A stretch of 64,000 nt of DNA. Source: Balanoglossus misakiensis (taxonomy: Eukaryota > Hemichordata). The position numbers were made by a program, and so were the translations under genes. The notes below the pieces were generated by a model, which saw only the letters and a program-made list of their open reading frames with translations, did not search any database and was not told where the DNA came from. Numbering within the stretch: position 1 is the first letter of the stretch; each line of letters starts with the position of its first letter. Shown here one piece after another: positions 1 through 12,179 of this stretch. The DNA lies in the NCBI GenBank assembly GCA_040954595.2, contig CM082588.2:7812001-7876000 (forward strand), in the 5' to 3' direction.

Positions 1-999
1 AAAGGACTCAACATCTTAGTCAGATATCAGAGACACAGACTGGCCATAGCAGTACTTTGGCTGATATTGAACAGAACCAACAAGAAACGACTCAACATCT
101 TAGTCAGATATCAGAGACACAGACTGGCCATAGCAGTACTTTGGCTGATATCGAACAGAACCAACGGGAGAACCAACAAGAAATGACTCAACATCTTGGT
201 CAGATATCAGAGAGACAGAGTGGCCATAGCAGTACTTTGACTAATATCGAACAGAACCAACGGGAGAACCAACAAGAAACAACTCAACATCTTGGTCAGA
301 TATCAGAGACACAGAGTGGCCATAGCAATACTTTGGGTGATATCGAACAGAACCAACGGGAGAACCAACAAGAAACGACTCAACATCTTGGTCAGATATC
401 AGAGACACAGAGTGACCATAGCAGTACATTGGCTGATATCGAACAGAAACAACGGGAGAACCAACAAGAAACAACTCGACATCTTGGTCAGATATCAGAG
501 ACACAGAGTGACCATAGCAGTACTTTGACTGATATCGAACAGAAACAACGGGAGAACCAACAAGAAACGACTCAACATCTTGGTCAGATATCAGAGACAC
601 AGAGTGGCCATAGCAGTACTTTGGCTGATATCGAACAGAACCAACAAGAAACAACTCAACATCTTGGTCAGATATCAGAGACACAGACTGGCCATAGCAG
701 TACTTTGGCTGATATCGAACAGAACCAACAAGAAACAACTCAACATCTTGGTCAGATATCAGAGACACAGAGTGGCCATAGCAGTACTTTGGCTGATATC
801 GAACAGAACCAACAAGAAACAACTCAACATCTTGGTCAGATATCAGAGACACAGACTGGCCATAGCAGTACTTTGGCTGATATCGAACAGAACCAACAAG
901 AAACAACTCAACATCTTGGTCAGATATCAGAGACACTGGTTGACATCAAAGAAGGCCTCAAGACTTCACATACCAGTGAGTCAAGAACGTGTGTTCCAG
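1..999 (+). CDS. Copy A exon 1 (3' part): coiled-coil repeat array of HEPN-NACHT receptor
   Basis: The window opens inside this exon, so the HEPN domain of this copy lies upstream and is not visible. The frame is open from base 3. About ten full repeat units are visible, starting LGQISETQ or LSQISETQ. The units are of two lengths: 28 residues, or 32 residues when RENQ is inserted. They end in a non-repeated cap, LGQISETLVDIKEGLK, shared by all copies. The exon ends at CCAG|GTAATA (donor GT at 1000-1001), leaving phase 1. The 28-residue unit is exactly four heptads with L/I in a and d positions, so a coiled-coil rod is likely. In-frame alternatives to the repeats are shadows created by unit lengths divisible by three. 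Confidence 0.85.
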
Positions 1000-1472
1000 G
1001 TAATAATTAAGATTGACAAGTCGAATGCATTTCTATGGCTGAAATTTATGATATTATAGCTTTTTTATAATTTGCATAAGTTTTGGTCAAACTTAATTTT
1101 TCCTTCACGGTCTCATTAATTATATGTGCAGATAAAAACTCATATTCCAACTTGGTCAGATGACCATGAGGGTCAATCTGGGTTAGCTTATTTCACATCT
1201 CAAGTCTTGCGTCATAATCATACATTGCATAGACCATCAGAAGCAAGTTTTATACTTATTTTTGCAATATATGAGAATGGGAATAATCAGGAAATCAAGT
1301 GAATATACAATATAATATATGACTATGTTATACTTCGTACATGTACAATAATATTTTATAGCTTGTGGCAATAGTAAAATAAACAACAACTATATGTAAT
1401 ATAGTAATATCATCTCAAGTCTTACCTCATACAAAGTCATATCATCAATATTTCATTGTTGGTTTCTTGCAG
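1000..1472 (+). other. Copy A single intron, MYND exon deleted
   Basis: In the other copies this interval holds intron 1, the MYND exon and intron 2. Here the sequence matches intron 1 up to about 1300 (ending in 'ggaaatcaag'). After a short AT-rich junction it continues with the end of intron 2 ('tttatagcttgtggcaatag' from about 1355). A single deletion of roughly 1.1 kb relative to copy B explains this. Both flanking splice sites survive: donor at 1000, acceptor AG at 1471-1472. Both introns are phase 1, so splicing exon 1 straight to the NACHT exon stays in frame. Confidence 0.8.
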
Positions 1473-4285
1473 ATACTTCTGCAGGGTTTGAGTGGCTTAA
1501 AGACTATCTCAAAGGATTGTACAGCCATGACTTTGACAAGTTCCAACCTCTACCATGGAATGAAAGCTTCTCACTCCATTTATCTGAAGTGTATACCCGA
1601 CTGAAGATGGGAGAGGTTAATGAAAGGGGTAAGCGCTTGCGCACCAATGACAATGAAGCAAATGACTCTGTTGTTCATGAAAGTGCAATATTTGAAGCAG
1701 ATAGAAAAGGAGTGAGACCACATAGAATAAGAATTGAAGGACCTCCAGCTATTGGCAAGTCAATGTTTAGTAGAAAGCTGGCCTACAACTGGGCTTGTGG
1801 CAAATTAGAACAATTTAAATTAGTCTTTCTGTTGGAAATGAGATATATGAGTAAAGAATCAATCATAGAAACCATATTTGATCAATTACTTCCTGATGAT
1901 GCAGAAATTTCCAGAGATGAGCTTGACAAGGTTCTGAAAAGGAATGCAGATTCTGTGCTGTTCCTCTGTGATGGTTTGGATGAAATGTGTAAGGATTTCA
2001 AGGAAAGTTCTGATATTAGTCGGATTATTGCAAAGAAATTATTGCCAAGATGTACAGTAGCTATCACAACCAGGCCCCATGAATGTGACACACAGTTGAA
2101 AAACTGTGATTCACATTATCACATAGAGGGCTTCACATGGAGTGATTGTAGGAAATATATCATGAAGTACTTCAAGCATGAGTCTGAGACTGGTGAGAAT
2201 TTGATCACAAATTTAGTACAAAACCTCCAGTTTGCATGGTTGGGTGATTTCCTTAGTAATCCCTTACATGTTTCATTTCTTTGTGTACTGTGGGAGGATC
2301 ATCAAGATGGTGACCATTTCCCAACTAGAGTGACAGAGTTGTATTTTGAAGTATTGCAGTGTATTTTGAAGAGGTATTGTTGCAAGACCGGAGTCAGTCT
2401 TGATGAACAGGGAGAAGTACCCGTTGATATCATGGCTGATGTAAATAAACTGGCTGCCATTGCTTATAATTATCTGAAACAGAGAAAAATACTCATAAAT
2501 GAGGTAGATGTGATGCCAACATGGCTCTTGTCACTAGGGTTACTTGTGCGTGATTGCGGTGTATCTCGCACAAAACCAAAGAAAGTTTGTTTCTTCTGTC
2601 ACAAAACTTGGCTGGAATATTTTGCTGCTTTACATATTGCTGAATGTGTGAAGGATACTGCTTCCTTTGATGAGTTTCAATTTCTATATAGTAACAATTA
2701 TGTTGGCAACAATGACCAAGTCTTGGTATTTCTGATTGGCACTCTGAAGGAGAAAGCTGGTCCAGTATTTAAGGAAATTGGGATGGAGATGTGCAAGTCT
2801 GATTCTTGCCTTGAGTATAGAATGGACGGGTATATATCTCTCTTACATGAAAGTGTCAATTATCAAGCATTTTTGACAGTCATAGAACCCGTCCTTTATC
2901 AATTTCAGCGTATCATTAGTAATCCTTTATATAGAAATATCAGTGCAAGATCTACGATTGTCAAATCTATGTCTTCACCATCACCATATATTTTAAGTGA
3001 TTTAAATTTTCTTACATTGGTTTTTAGAGATAGTTACTTGATGATAATCATTGATATGCTGAAGTATGAACACTCATGTGAAAGTAGACCCAAATTTAAT
3101 AAAAATCTCTGGTTAGATACCAACAAAATGCAATCATCAGAGATTTCCTATTTAACAGAGGCACTGGAGAAGAATCTCATTTCTCTTGAATGGCTTGTGT
3201 TGAATGTGACTTCATCCAGTGACAAGGATCTGCTTCAGTGGGCAAAAGCTATCAGAGAAACCAAAGCAGTACAAAACATACATATCATTGTAGGTGGTAG
3301 GGATAGTATTTATCATAACTGTAAGAAATGTAAGCAAGGCACCTCAAATAAAGAAACAGATTTGACATCACGCACTTTAAGAAACCTTATCGAAAATGCT
3401 GTGAAAAATAAGCATATTGATTGTTTGTCATTGCATACATTATACCTGTCTGACCATCAATGGGGGGAAATTGATAACATTGTTCCATTTAAGTCATTGA
3501 AACAGGCCAGGCACTTTCATAATATTGTGGAAACCAAAACAGGTTTCAATAGCGTATTATTGAAAGTTGCTGATATGCTTGAACACTGTCAATCTACCAA
3601 GGTTTGTCATTTTGTACTTTTTGATAGTGTCAGATATTCTGCCATTGAGGGCAGTACTGCAAGAGCTTTGTTAAAAGCTGTTAAAAACATCAGCAAAACA
3701 ATTAAATCTCTTAGTTTGTTTGTCACATCAGAATTTGTAAATATACCTTATACATCTGATGTTGTAAGTAAGATTATACACATTTTGGTGTCTAACACCA
3801 CATTAGAGGATCTTAAGTTATTTATAGAGATTGAAAATGTTGATGCTGTATCGAAGTTTATTCAATGTAATAAGTATGTCAAGTCACTGTCCTTTGCTCT
3901 GTATCAGTCCAGAATGAGCACAGACCATTTATGTTCAGCTCTCTGTGCTGCTTTGAGTTCCAATACAACTCTGGAAAGCTTTGCACTGGAGTTTTGTTAT
4001 GAGTTTGATATAGTTCATAGTAACCCTGAACTTTCCACTGAGCATAAGTATATTAGTCAATTGATTTTACCAACACATAGGTTATTGTGTGATGGAAAAA
4101 CTGCATTGAAGACGATTTCATTTACTTTTCCATCACAAAGTCCAGAACGCAGTGATTATATTGTCAATGTCATGACAGAGTATTTTAAAGGAAATGTTTC
4201 AGGGTCATACCAATACTCTGTGAAGGAGCCGATCTTGTATAACATGTCTATTCACATTCTGAAAGTATCGATCAGTGAACCCTAG
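1473..4285 (+). CDS. Copy A NACHT-LRR exon
   Basis: The exon follows an acceptor in 'tttcttgcag' and begins mid-codon, reading ..DTSAGFEWLKDYLKGLYSHDF. Walker A is GPPAIGKS (1739-1762) and Walker B is LFLCDGLDE with its DGLDE at 1970-1984. A TTRPHEC sensor-1-like strand, a SNPLHVSFLCVLWE helix and a CHKTWLEYFAALH segment (typical of the winged-helix end of NACHT proteins) follow. The remaining ~500 residues are LRR-like, with repeated 'NTTLEDLKLF' and 'NTTLESFALEF' strands. Only one copy of the 20-residue acidic repeat lies before the P-loop. The stop is TAG at 4283-4285. No break is visible. The variable block reads SNNYVGNNDQV, like copy D, whereas the C-terminus resembles copy C. Confidence 0.9.
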
Positions 4286-4559
4286 ACAATGCTGAATGCC
4301 ACATTTGCATAAGATGCATTCTGCTAAATAGGGGAAACTCCATGAAAAATTGTAAACTTTAATTTTTTTTGTATATACACTTAATTTAAGGTACAGATAT
4401 AAAATATACCAGGTAACACACTATACTATAGATATCAATGCTTGCACAGTTAGACAAACTGTCAAGGGATTTTCAATATACTGTATCTAGATGGAAATAT
4501 AACTAATTTAGTAAGGACACATAAAGTGAACAAATAAACAGAATTTGATTGTTCACTTT

Positions 4560-5055
4560 ATAACAGTACTAGAATCAAATATCTACCACAAAGTGTTTTT
4601 CTTGACCGGAACTATGACAAATTCAAAAGGCTTATGAGTTCCACAGATTTACGGGTATTATTGAATATTTGCAAGTATGTTTATAAAGCTATGGCTGTGA
4701 GAAGAACAGCCACTTATAGGATGAATAATATTGTTCAACTTTCTTTGTATTTGTGTAGTCAGCATTCACTTTGTATTTGTGTGATGTATTACTTTAGTTG
4801 AGAACTGGAAGTTCTCCTTGCATTTGGACCTGAGGTCTTCAAACGCAATAAATTACTATTATTATTACTGGCTGTGAGAAGAGCAGTCACTTGCCACTCA
4901 TAGAGTGTATAATATTGTTCAACTTTCTTTGTATTTGTGTAGTCAGCATTCACTTTGTATTTGTGTGATGTATTACTTTATTTGAGAACTGGATGTTCTC
5001 CTTGCATTTGGACCTGAGGTCTTCAAACGCAATAAATTACTATTATTATTACTAA
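4560..5055 (+). repeat. LINE 3' tail remnant, two tandem 177-bp units (copy A 3' flank)
   Basis: The left part still reads like the C-terminus of a LINE polyprotein: a tract around RIKYLP, FLDRNYDKFKRLMSS and NICKYVYKAM. This resembles the end of CR1/jockey-like reverse transcriptases. It continues into 'gacctgaggtcttcaaacgcaataaattactattattatt', a typical non-LTR tail. The unit starting 'ggctgtgagaag' occurs at 4693 and again at 4870, a period of 177 bp. The same remnant sits at the same place after every copy, so it predates the duplications. Confidence 0.7.
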
Positions 5056-5344
5056 GGACACAATTTGTATGTAAGGGAATATGCGGAGAGTAGCAGAATA
5101 TTTATTTAAGCCAAGTGACACACTTTTGTAAGACACATTCCTGTATAGATTCAATTTAGTTCTGTTTCTTACCTCTGTGCAAAAATCCCAACATTTTCTG
5201 GAAATTGTACGAGACTTATCAAGTTTGGAGATGGCACAACAATAATTTATATGTCTTAACTCATTGTTATACATTTGCTTATATCTATTTATTGCTTTAC
5301 TTTATTGTTTTTTTAGTGAAATGTTTTTTTTTCTTAATTTCTAT

Positions 5345-5400
5345 AGAACCTGTAAATGAGATTTGTTTCAGTTGGTCTTTCTTGAAATAAATATAGTCTG
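5345..5400 (+). terminator. Candidate terminal 3' UTR exon and poly(A) signal, copy A
   Basis: A pyrimidine-rich tract ending 'cttaatttctatag' resembles a splice acceptor. It is followed by a short conserved block and AATAAA at 5386-5391. The arrangement recurs downstream of the other copies. A donor upstream of it was not identified, so the block could simply be the end of an unspliced 3' UTR. Confidence 0.35.
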
Positions 5401-6290
5401 AGAAGAAAGCAATTTTGAAAAATCTGTTTTCTTTTTATTTAAATTAAAACAGAATGAATGAAGAGATCGATAGGTTGTATTATGTAAAGCGAGGGGAACA
5501 TATTGTTAAACGAATGTAAAAGTGTGACTCTAATGCAACTAATGCAAAATATATTTAAGGGACAAAGACTCTCTCTTGCTGCCCCTTTTTCCATTAATTA
5601 GGTTAAATACAAGACACCGTTATGTTACTCTACATGCGGATATATAGTGCGTCAACGTTCGACTACACACAACTTCCATCCCGATTATAGACATGAGAGT
5701 GAAAAACTTGCCAAAATGAATAATTGATCTCTATGAATTACTAAATAGAGAAATGTGTAGGAGTCTTCTCAAAACATTGTTACACATGGCCAGATCACAT
5801 AACTGATAGTAAAGAATATATTCATCGATATCGTCACACATATCGCTTAAAATGACGTGACTTTTTTAGAGTGCATGTCTACAAAACCAAGACTTTTATC
5901 ATTCTGATGTACTCAAGGCATTCTGCTTTATATCTTCACATTTGTTCCATTAAAATCCTACACACAGTTTTACTACAATAATTATATACAATATATTGCT
6001 TTCACATATTTTAAGAAGATGTTCTATACCCTTCACGCTTTAGCTGTACAGTCCTTTTGTCAGCGTCAAAGCCAAAATGTTAGTATTGACTCCACAAATA
6101 CTGCAATCCATCAAACATTACATTCCAAAAGCTCATTGAAAAGGTCATCAACATAGACAATTTATAAATATGGTTAAAGTACACCCCCTTATCATACGTC
6201 ATTTAAATCAGAAAACCAGGAGGACAAAGTATTGATCCATCTTTAATAAACAGAACAACTGATTCCTATAATAATAAATTAACCTAACTT
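5400..6290. other. Spacer between copies A and B, with half of a palindromic MITE
   Basis: Bases 5555 to about 5735 match the left half of the TTAA-ended palindromic MITE seen complete at 27907-28261, including the same flank ('aatgcaaaatatattta'). The right half is missing. From 5735 to 6290 the sequence is AT-rich and no exon, RNA gene or repeat was recognised. Confidence 0.5.
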
Positions 6291-6857
6291 TATATAGAGG
6301 AACACCCCTATTAGCATTTTGACCTATCTGAAGTCAAATGCCATGAATATATTCAGACGAAAACGAGGTTGAGGGGATTCCCCGATGATATCACCATTAC
6401 GGACAACCATATATTTCTTTTTGTTTATATGTACTTGCTTAATAGTAGTTTGTGCCAATGTCAGTGGCCTTGACATTTGAAATCGTAGCCCCCAAACATC
6501 GATTTGTTGGACTTTTCTTCCCATATGATATAAAGTTACGAGAAACTTCATCTGATTGTATCATTCTAACCACTTAACTCTAGCACTCAAAATATTTCAA
6601 GTGAGTTTCACATATACATATACATGGAACTGTAAGGCCACTGTGCCAAGCCTCTGTTAGTCGTAGTTAAGAGTTCAGACTGCGTGTTTGTGATTTGCTC
6701 ACAGTTTGAATTTGCGCCTGGTTTTAGCAAATGTGAACATTTTAGTGTATCACCAACACTGTTCGAGGTAATCTTGGAAGTGGAGATCTTCATAAATCTG
6801 CGCCCAAGTGCTTCCAGAACTGGAAGTCAAGTTGTGTTTTTGCGATATCTTACAAAG
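6290..6857 (+). promoter_or_regulatory. Conserved 5' block (promoter/5' UTR) of copy B
   Basis: About 560 bp upstream of the ATG is conserved in B, C, E, F and G, and partly in D. It starts near 'ttagcattttgacctatctg' and contains a TATA-like GATATAAA at 6527-6534, about 330 bp before the ATG. It also contains the repeated 'cacatatacatatacatgga' tract. The promoter role is inferred from position and conservation. The transcription start is not known. Confidence 0.5.
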
Positions 6858-7677
6858 ATGGCAACTGGTGGTGCATTTTTAACTACAGCCGAGAAGGTGA
6901 ATCACGCTAGACTTTGTCGACTACTTATCGACGGCGGATCAAAAGCGGTGAGATGTGTATTTGACAGCAAGATTCCACCTAATCTTACACTTGCTGACAC
7001 ACTGAGGAACCATAAAGTTTCGTTACAGAGACTTCGTCCAAATGTTATCAGTGATGGTCAGTGGGATCTGTTATACCCAACCCCACCCAACCTTGTCAAG
7101 TCTGAAGACTTCGACATTACATTGCTCACAGCTTTATTACGGAATATCTGTGGCCTTCGACGTCCAGGACATAAAGTATGGAAATATCCCCCCACTGGTG
7201 ATCTCGGTGTTGAAGCTGATGTGGCCCGAATAAGAGAGTTCAGGAATAGACTTCAACACATGACGGGCACAGCTATCCCTGACAGCGAATTTCAATCTTT
7301 CTGGGATGACATTAGTAAAGTATTGGTACGTCTTGGCGCTAAGCAGGGAGATATCGATCAGTTGAAGACTGCGAGTATGGACCTTGCAGAGACAGACAAA
7401 TACGAACAAACTTTAAAGCACTGGGAAGAATCTGACATGGTGGTGGAAAAGTTCCTACAGCGTATGGAAGAGAAAATTGGTGATCAAACTCTTCAGCTTG
7501 GTCAGATATCAGAGACACAGAGTGACCATAGCAGTACTTTGGCTGATATCGAACAGAACCAACGGGAGAACCAACAAGAAACGACTCAACATCTTGGTCA
7601 GATATCAGAGACACTGGTTGACATCAAAGAAGGCCTCAAGACTTCACATACCAGTGAGTCAAGAACATGTGTTCCAT
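6858..7677 (+). CDS. Copy B exon 1: HEPN domain with very short coil
   Basis: The ATG at 6858 is in a good animal context (acaaagATGG) and matches the start in all other copies. The HEPN domain carries RNRLQH (R129, H134), the R-x4-H ribonuclease signature. Relative to copy C the loop after KIPPN is rebuilt and several residues are missing. Only one full repeat unit precedes the LGQISETLVDIKEG cap, the shortest array in the window. At the donor the last exon base is T instead of G (CCAT|GTAATA), which should weaken splicing and would change the junction codon from Asp to Tyr. Intron 1 is 7678-8452. Confidence 0.8.
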
Positions 7678-8070
7678 GTAATACTTAAGATTGACAAGAT
7701 GAATGCATTTCTATGGCTGAAATCTACGACATTATAGCTTTTTTATAACTTGCATAATTTTTGGTCAAACTTAATTTTTCCTTCAATTGGTCTCATAATT
7801 TATATGTGCAGATAATACTCTTATTCCAATTTGGTCAGCTGGCTTGGGCTGACCCAGGGCCAATCTGGGTTAGCTTATTTCTTATCCTACATGTAAGTCT
7901 TGCCTCATAATCATACATTGCATAGACAATCATAAGCAAGTTTTATACTTATTTTTGCAATATATGAGAATGGGAATAATCAGGAAATCAAGATAACTAC
8001 AATTCCACTTTTCTGGGGAGTCCAAAATCTTGTTAGGTGGTGACATCTTGGGTTTTTGCCTCCAAATATA

Positions 8071-8358
8071 TTAAAGGGACAAAGATTCTCTCTCACTTCC
8101 CCTTTTCCATTAATAAATGCTTGATACATGACACTTTTTATGTTATTCTACATGTGGAATTATATAGTGAATCAACATTCGACCGCACACAACTTCCATC
8201 CCACTTGTATGATATGAGAGCAACAAATCTCGCCAAAATGAATATGGTCGAATGTTGATTCACTATATATTCACAAGTATATAACATAAACAGTGTCTTG
8301 TATCATATATAATTAATGGAAAAAGGACAGCGAGAGAGAGACTTTAATGTCCCTTTAA
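8071..8358. mobile_element. Palindromic TTAA-ended MITE in intron 1 of copy B
   Basis: The element starts TTAAAGGGACAAAGA and ends TCTTTAATGTCCCTTTAA. Its two halves are imperfect reverse complements throughout, for example 'gtgaatcaacattcgac' against 'gtcgaatgttgattcac'. TTAA at both ends suggests a TTAA-targeting superfamily such as piggyBac or Kolobok. There is no coding capacity. Related copies are at 21127-21376 and 27907-28261. Confidence 0.7.
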
Positions 8359-8452
8359 TGGCGACATCATGGTTGCTTAGTTTGAAAAAAAGATTCTGTT
8401 GTACACCACCATTAAAAATAACTTTTCTATAAATTCTCTTCTTTATCTTAAG

Positions 8453-8584
8453 ATGTTTTCTGTGCTTGGTGCAACTGTAAGAGTGATAATCTCAAAAAGT
8501 GTACCCGCTGTTGTGCAGTGATGTATTGTGGGAAAGACTGTCAGAAACAACACTGGAAGAAAGGTCACAGAGAAGAATGCAAAG
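8453..8584 (+). CDS. Copy B MYND zinc-finger exon (canonical ligands)
   Basis: The 132-nt exon lies between acceptor 'ctttatcttaag' and donor AAAG|GTACAA, phase 1 on both sides. The 44-residue product contains CAWC, KKCTRC, YCGKDC and HWKKGHREEC. This gives all the cysteine and histidine positions expected of a MYND finger (C-x2-C, C-x2-C, YC-x3-C, H-x3-C). It is the only copy here with Cys at the third ligand; the others have Phe. MYND fingers normally bind proline-rich peptides. Intron 2 (8585-9220) is about 636 bp and no gene was seen in it. Confidence 0.85.
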
Positions 8585-9220
8585 GTACAATTGATTATTT
8601 TCTGAACTCCACGTGACCCCACGAGATTTCACGTAGCTAAGCAATTTATATGGGAGGACATTCCCCTGGCACAGGGCAAACAATTATCGCATGTCCCACC
8701 ATATTCAATGGCACAAACAATTTCCTTTTTTGTTAAACTCTGCACCTATTCTAATTTCTTAGCTACCAAACCGTTGCTATAGTAATTAACCAAGTCTCAG
8801 GAGATTTCTCAATGAGCTGGAAATCATCATTGTTAAAGTCTGAACCTATATTCTAGTTACATACCAAGCTAGATAGTATGAAAATATTCACAAACACCTT
8901 TTAGTACATGTAAGAACTTATAAATAAGATACTGAAAATTTCCATGTTTCACGCATAATGTTTGTATTCTCATGTGCAGAGCTGTCTGTGAAAAAGCTGG
9001 GGGTAATCACAACATGACCCTGCCTATATGGAACACAATATGTGGTTCATATATTACGGTAGTTGTGGGTCATAATGCTTCTAGTATACCATATGTAACC
9101 CCTGACTATATTATACCTAGTACAATGATGTTTTACAGCTTGTGAAAATAGTAAAATAAACAGCAACTATCTGCAATACAAAAGTCATACTATCAATATT
9201 TCATTGTTTTTTTCTTACAG

Positions 9221-12179
9221 ATACTTCTGCAGGGTTTGAGTGGCTTAAAGACTATCTCAAAGGATTGTACAGCCATGACTTTGACAAGTTCCAACCATTG
9301 CCATGGAATGAAAACTTCTCACTCCATTTATCTGATGTCTATACCCGACTGAAGATGGTAAAGGTTGATGAAAGGGGTAAGATCATTAAGGACAATGAAG
9401 AAAATGACACTGTTGTTCATGAGAGTGCAATATTTGAAGAGATCATTGAGGACAATAAAGCAAAGAACACTGTTGTTCATGAGAGTGCAATATTTGAAGA
9501 GATCATTGAGGACAATAAAGCAAAGAACACTGTAGTTCATGAAAGTGCAATATTTGAAGCAGATAGAAAAGGAGTGAGACCACGTAGAATAAGAATTGAA
9601 GGACCTCCAGCTATTGGCAAGTCAATGTTTAGTAGAAAACTGGCCTACAACTGGGCTTGTGGCAAATTAGAGCAATTTAAATTAGTCTTTCTGTTGGAAA
9701 TGAGATATATGAGTAAAGTATCAATCATAGAAACCATATTTGATCAATTACTTCCTGATGATGCAGAAATTTCCAGAGATGATGTTGACAAGGTTCTGAA
9801 AAGGAATGCAGATTCTGTGCTGTTCCTCTGTGATGGTTTGGATGAAATGTGTAAGGATTTCAAGGAAAGCTCTGATATTAGTCGGATTATTGCAAAGAAA
9901 TTATTGCCAAGATGTACAGTAGCTATCACAACCAGGCCCCATGAATGTGACACACAGTTGAAAAACTGTGATTCACATTATCACATACAGGGCTTCACAA
10001 AGAGTGATTGTAGGGAATATATCATGAAGTACTTCAAGCATGAGTCTGAGACTGGTAAGAATTTGATCGCAAATTTAGAACAAAACCTTGAGTTTGAATG
10101 GTTGGATGATTTTCTTAGTAATCCCTTACATGTTTCATTTCTTTGTGTACTGTGGGAGGATCATCAAGATGGTGACCATTTCCCAACTAGAGTGACAGAG
10201 TTGTATTTTGAAGTATTGAAGTGTATTTTGAAGAGGTATTGTTCCAAGACTGGAGTCAGTCTTGATGAACAGGGAGAAGTACCCGTTGATATCATGGCTG
10301 ATGTAAATAAACTGACTGCCATTGCTTATAATTATCTGAAACAGGGCAAAATACTCATAAATGAGGTAGATGTGATGCCAACATGGCTCTTGTCACTAGG
10401 GTTACTTGTGCGTGATTGCGGTGTATCTCGCACAAAACCAAAGAAAGTTTGTTTCTTCTGTCACAAAACTTGGCTGGAATATTTTGCTGCTTTACATATT
10501 GCTGAATGTGTGAAGGATACTGCTTCCTTTGATGAGTTTCAATTTCTATCTGACGATATTATCCGCAATTTCAAAGTCTTGGTATTTCTGACTGGCACTC
10601 TGAAGGAGAAAGCTGGTCCAGTATTTAAGGAAATTGGGATGGAGACGTGCAAGTCTGCAGATGATGCTGGCTTGGACAGCTATATAGCTTTCTTACATGA
10701 AAGTGTCAATTATGAAGCATTTTTGAAATTCATAAAACCCATCCTTTATCAATTTAAGTGTTTCATTTGTGATCCTGTATTTTTTAGACCAAGACCTGTG
10801 GTTGTCAATTCTTTGTCTTCACCATCACCATATTTTCTAAGTGACGATTTGGATTTTCATACATTGTATTATGAAGATAGTTACTCGATGATAATCATTG
10901 ATATGCTGAAGTATAAACACTCACATGAAAGTATACCCAAATTTCATAACAATCTTGAGATACATATCAACAATATGCAATCATCAGAGATTTCCTATTT
11001 AGTAGAGGCACTGGAGAAGAATCTTATTTCTCTTGAATGGTTTGTGTTGAATGTGACTCCATCCAGTGACAAGAATCTTCTTCAGTTGGCAAAAGCTATC
11101 AGAGAAACCATTAAGCAGTACAAAACATTCATATCATTGTAGGTGATGATAGGGACAATGTTGTTGACAGCACTCCCAATGAAAAATGTAAGCAAGGCAC
11201 CTCAATTAAAGAAACAGATTTGACATCACGCACTTTAAGAAACCTTATCGAAAATGCTGAGAAAAATGAGCATATTGATTGTTTGTCATTGCATACATTT
11301 GACCGGTCTGACCATCAACGGGAGAATATTGATAACATTGTTCCATATAATTCATTGAAACAGGCCAGGCACTTTCATAATATTGTGGAAACCGAAACAG
11401 GTGTAAATAGCGTATTACTGAAAGTTGCTGATATGCTTGAACACTGTCAATCTACCAAGGTTTGTCACGTGGTACTTGATGATAGTGTCAGATATTATGC
11501 CATTGAGGGCAGTACTGCAAGAGCTTTGTCAAAAGCTGTTCAAAATATCAGCAAAACAATTAATTCTCTTAGCTTGCTTGTCACATCAGAAATTTTAGAT
11601 ATACCAGAATATTTTGATGTTCAATCTGAATTTTTGCCTATATGTCATGTTGTGAATGAGATTTTACACATTTTGATGTCTAACACCACATTAGAGGATC
11701 TTAAGTTATTTATAGAGAATGAAAATGTTGATGCTGTATTGAAGTTTATTCAATGTAATAAGTATGTCAAGTCACTGTCCTTTGCTCTGTATCAGTCTAC
11801 AGTGAGTATAGACCATTTATGTTCAGCTCTCTGTGCTGCTTTGAGTTCCAATACAACTCTGGAAAGCTTTGCGCTGCATTTGTGTGATGAGTCAGATGCA
11901 ATGTATAGTAACACTGAACATTCCACTGAGCATAAGTATATAAGTAAATTCATTTTACCAACACATAGATTATTGTGTGATGGAAAAACAGCATTGAAGA
12001 CGATTTCATTTACTTTTCAATCATCAAGTCCAGAACGCAGGGATGATATTGTCAATGTCATGACCGAGCATTTTAAAGGAAATGTTTCAGGGTCATACAA
12101 ATACACTGTGAAGAGGCTGATCAGGTGGGATCTTCAATGGTATATTCACGTTCTGGAAGTATCCATCAGTGGGCCCTAG
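9221..12179 (+). pseudogene. Copy B NACHT-LRR exon, frameshifted
   Basis: The frame is open from the acceptor to TAG at 11140-11142. It then resumes in another frame, open from about 11220 to the normal stop at 12177-12179. The break is a 2-base gain at about 11110-11113: 'gaaaccattaagcag' where other copies read 'gaaaccaaagcag'. Walker A, Walker B and the CHKTWLEYFAALH segment are intact upstream, so a truncated NACHT protein lacking the last ~350 residues could still be made. Three copies of the 60-bp acidic repeat (about 9375-9557) precede the P-loop, the highest number in the window. The sequence after the break is nearly identical to copy F. Confidence 0.85.

Noticed and set aside
1882-2091. 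69-codon antisense frame conserved over the Walker B region in every copy
   Set aside because: It mirrors a highly conserved coding segment. Conservation comes from the sense strand, and there are no splice or promoter signals.
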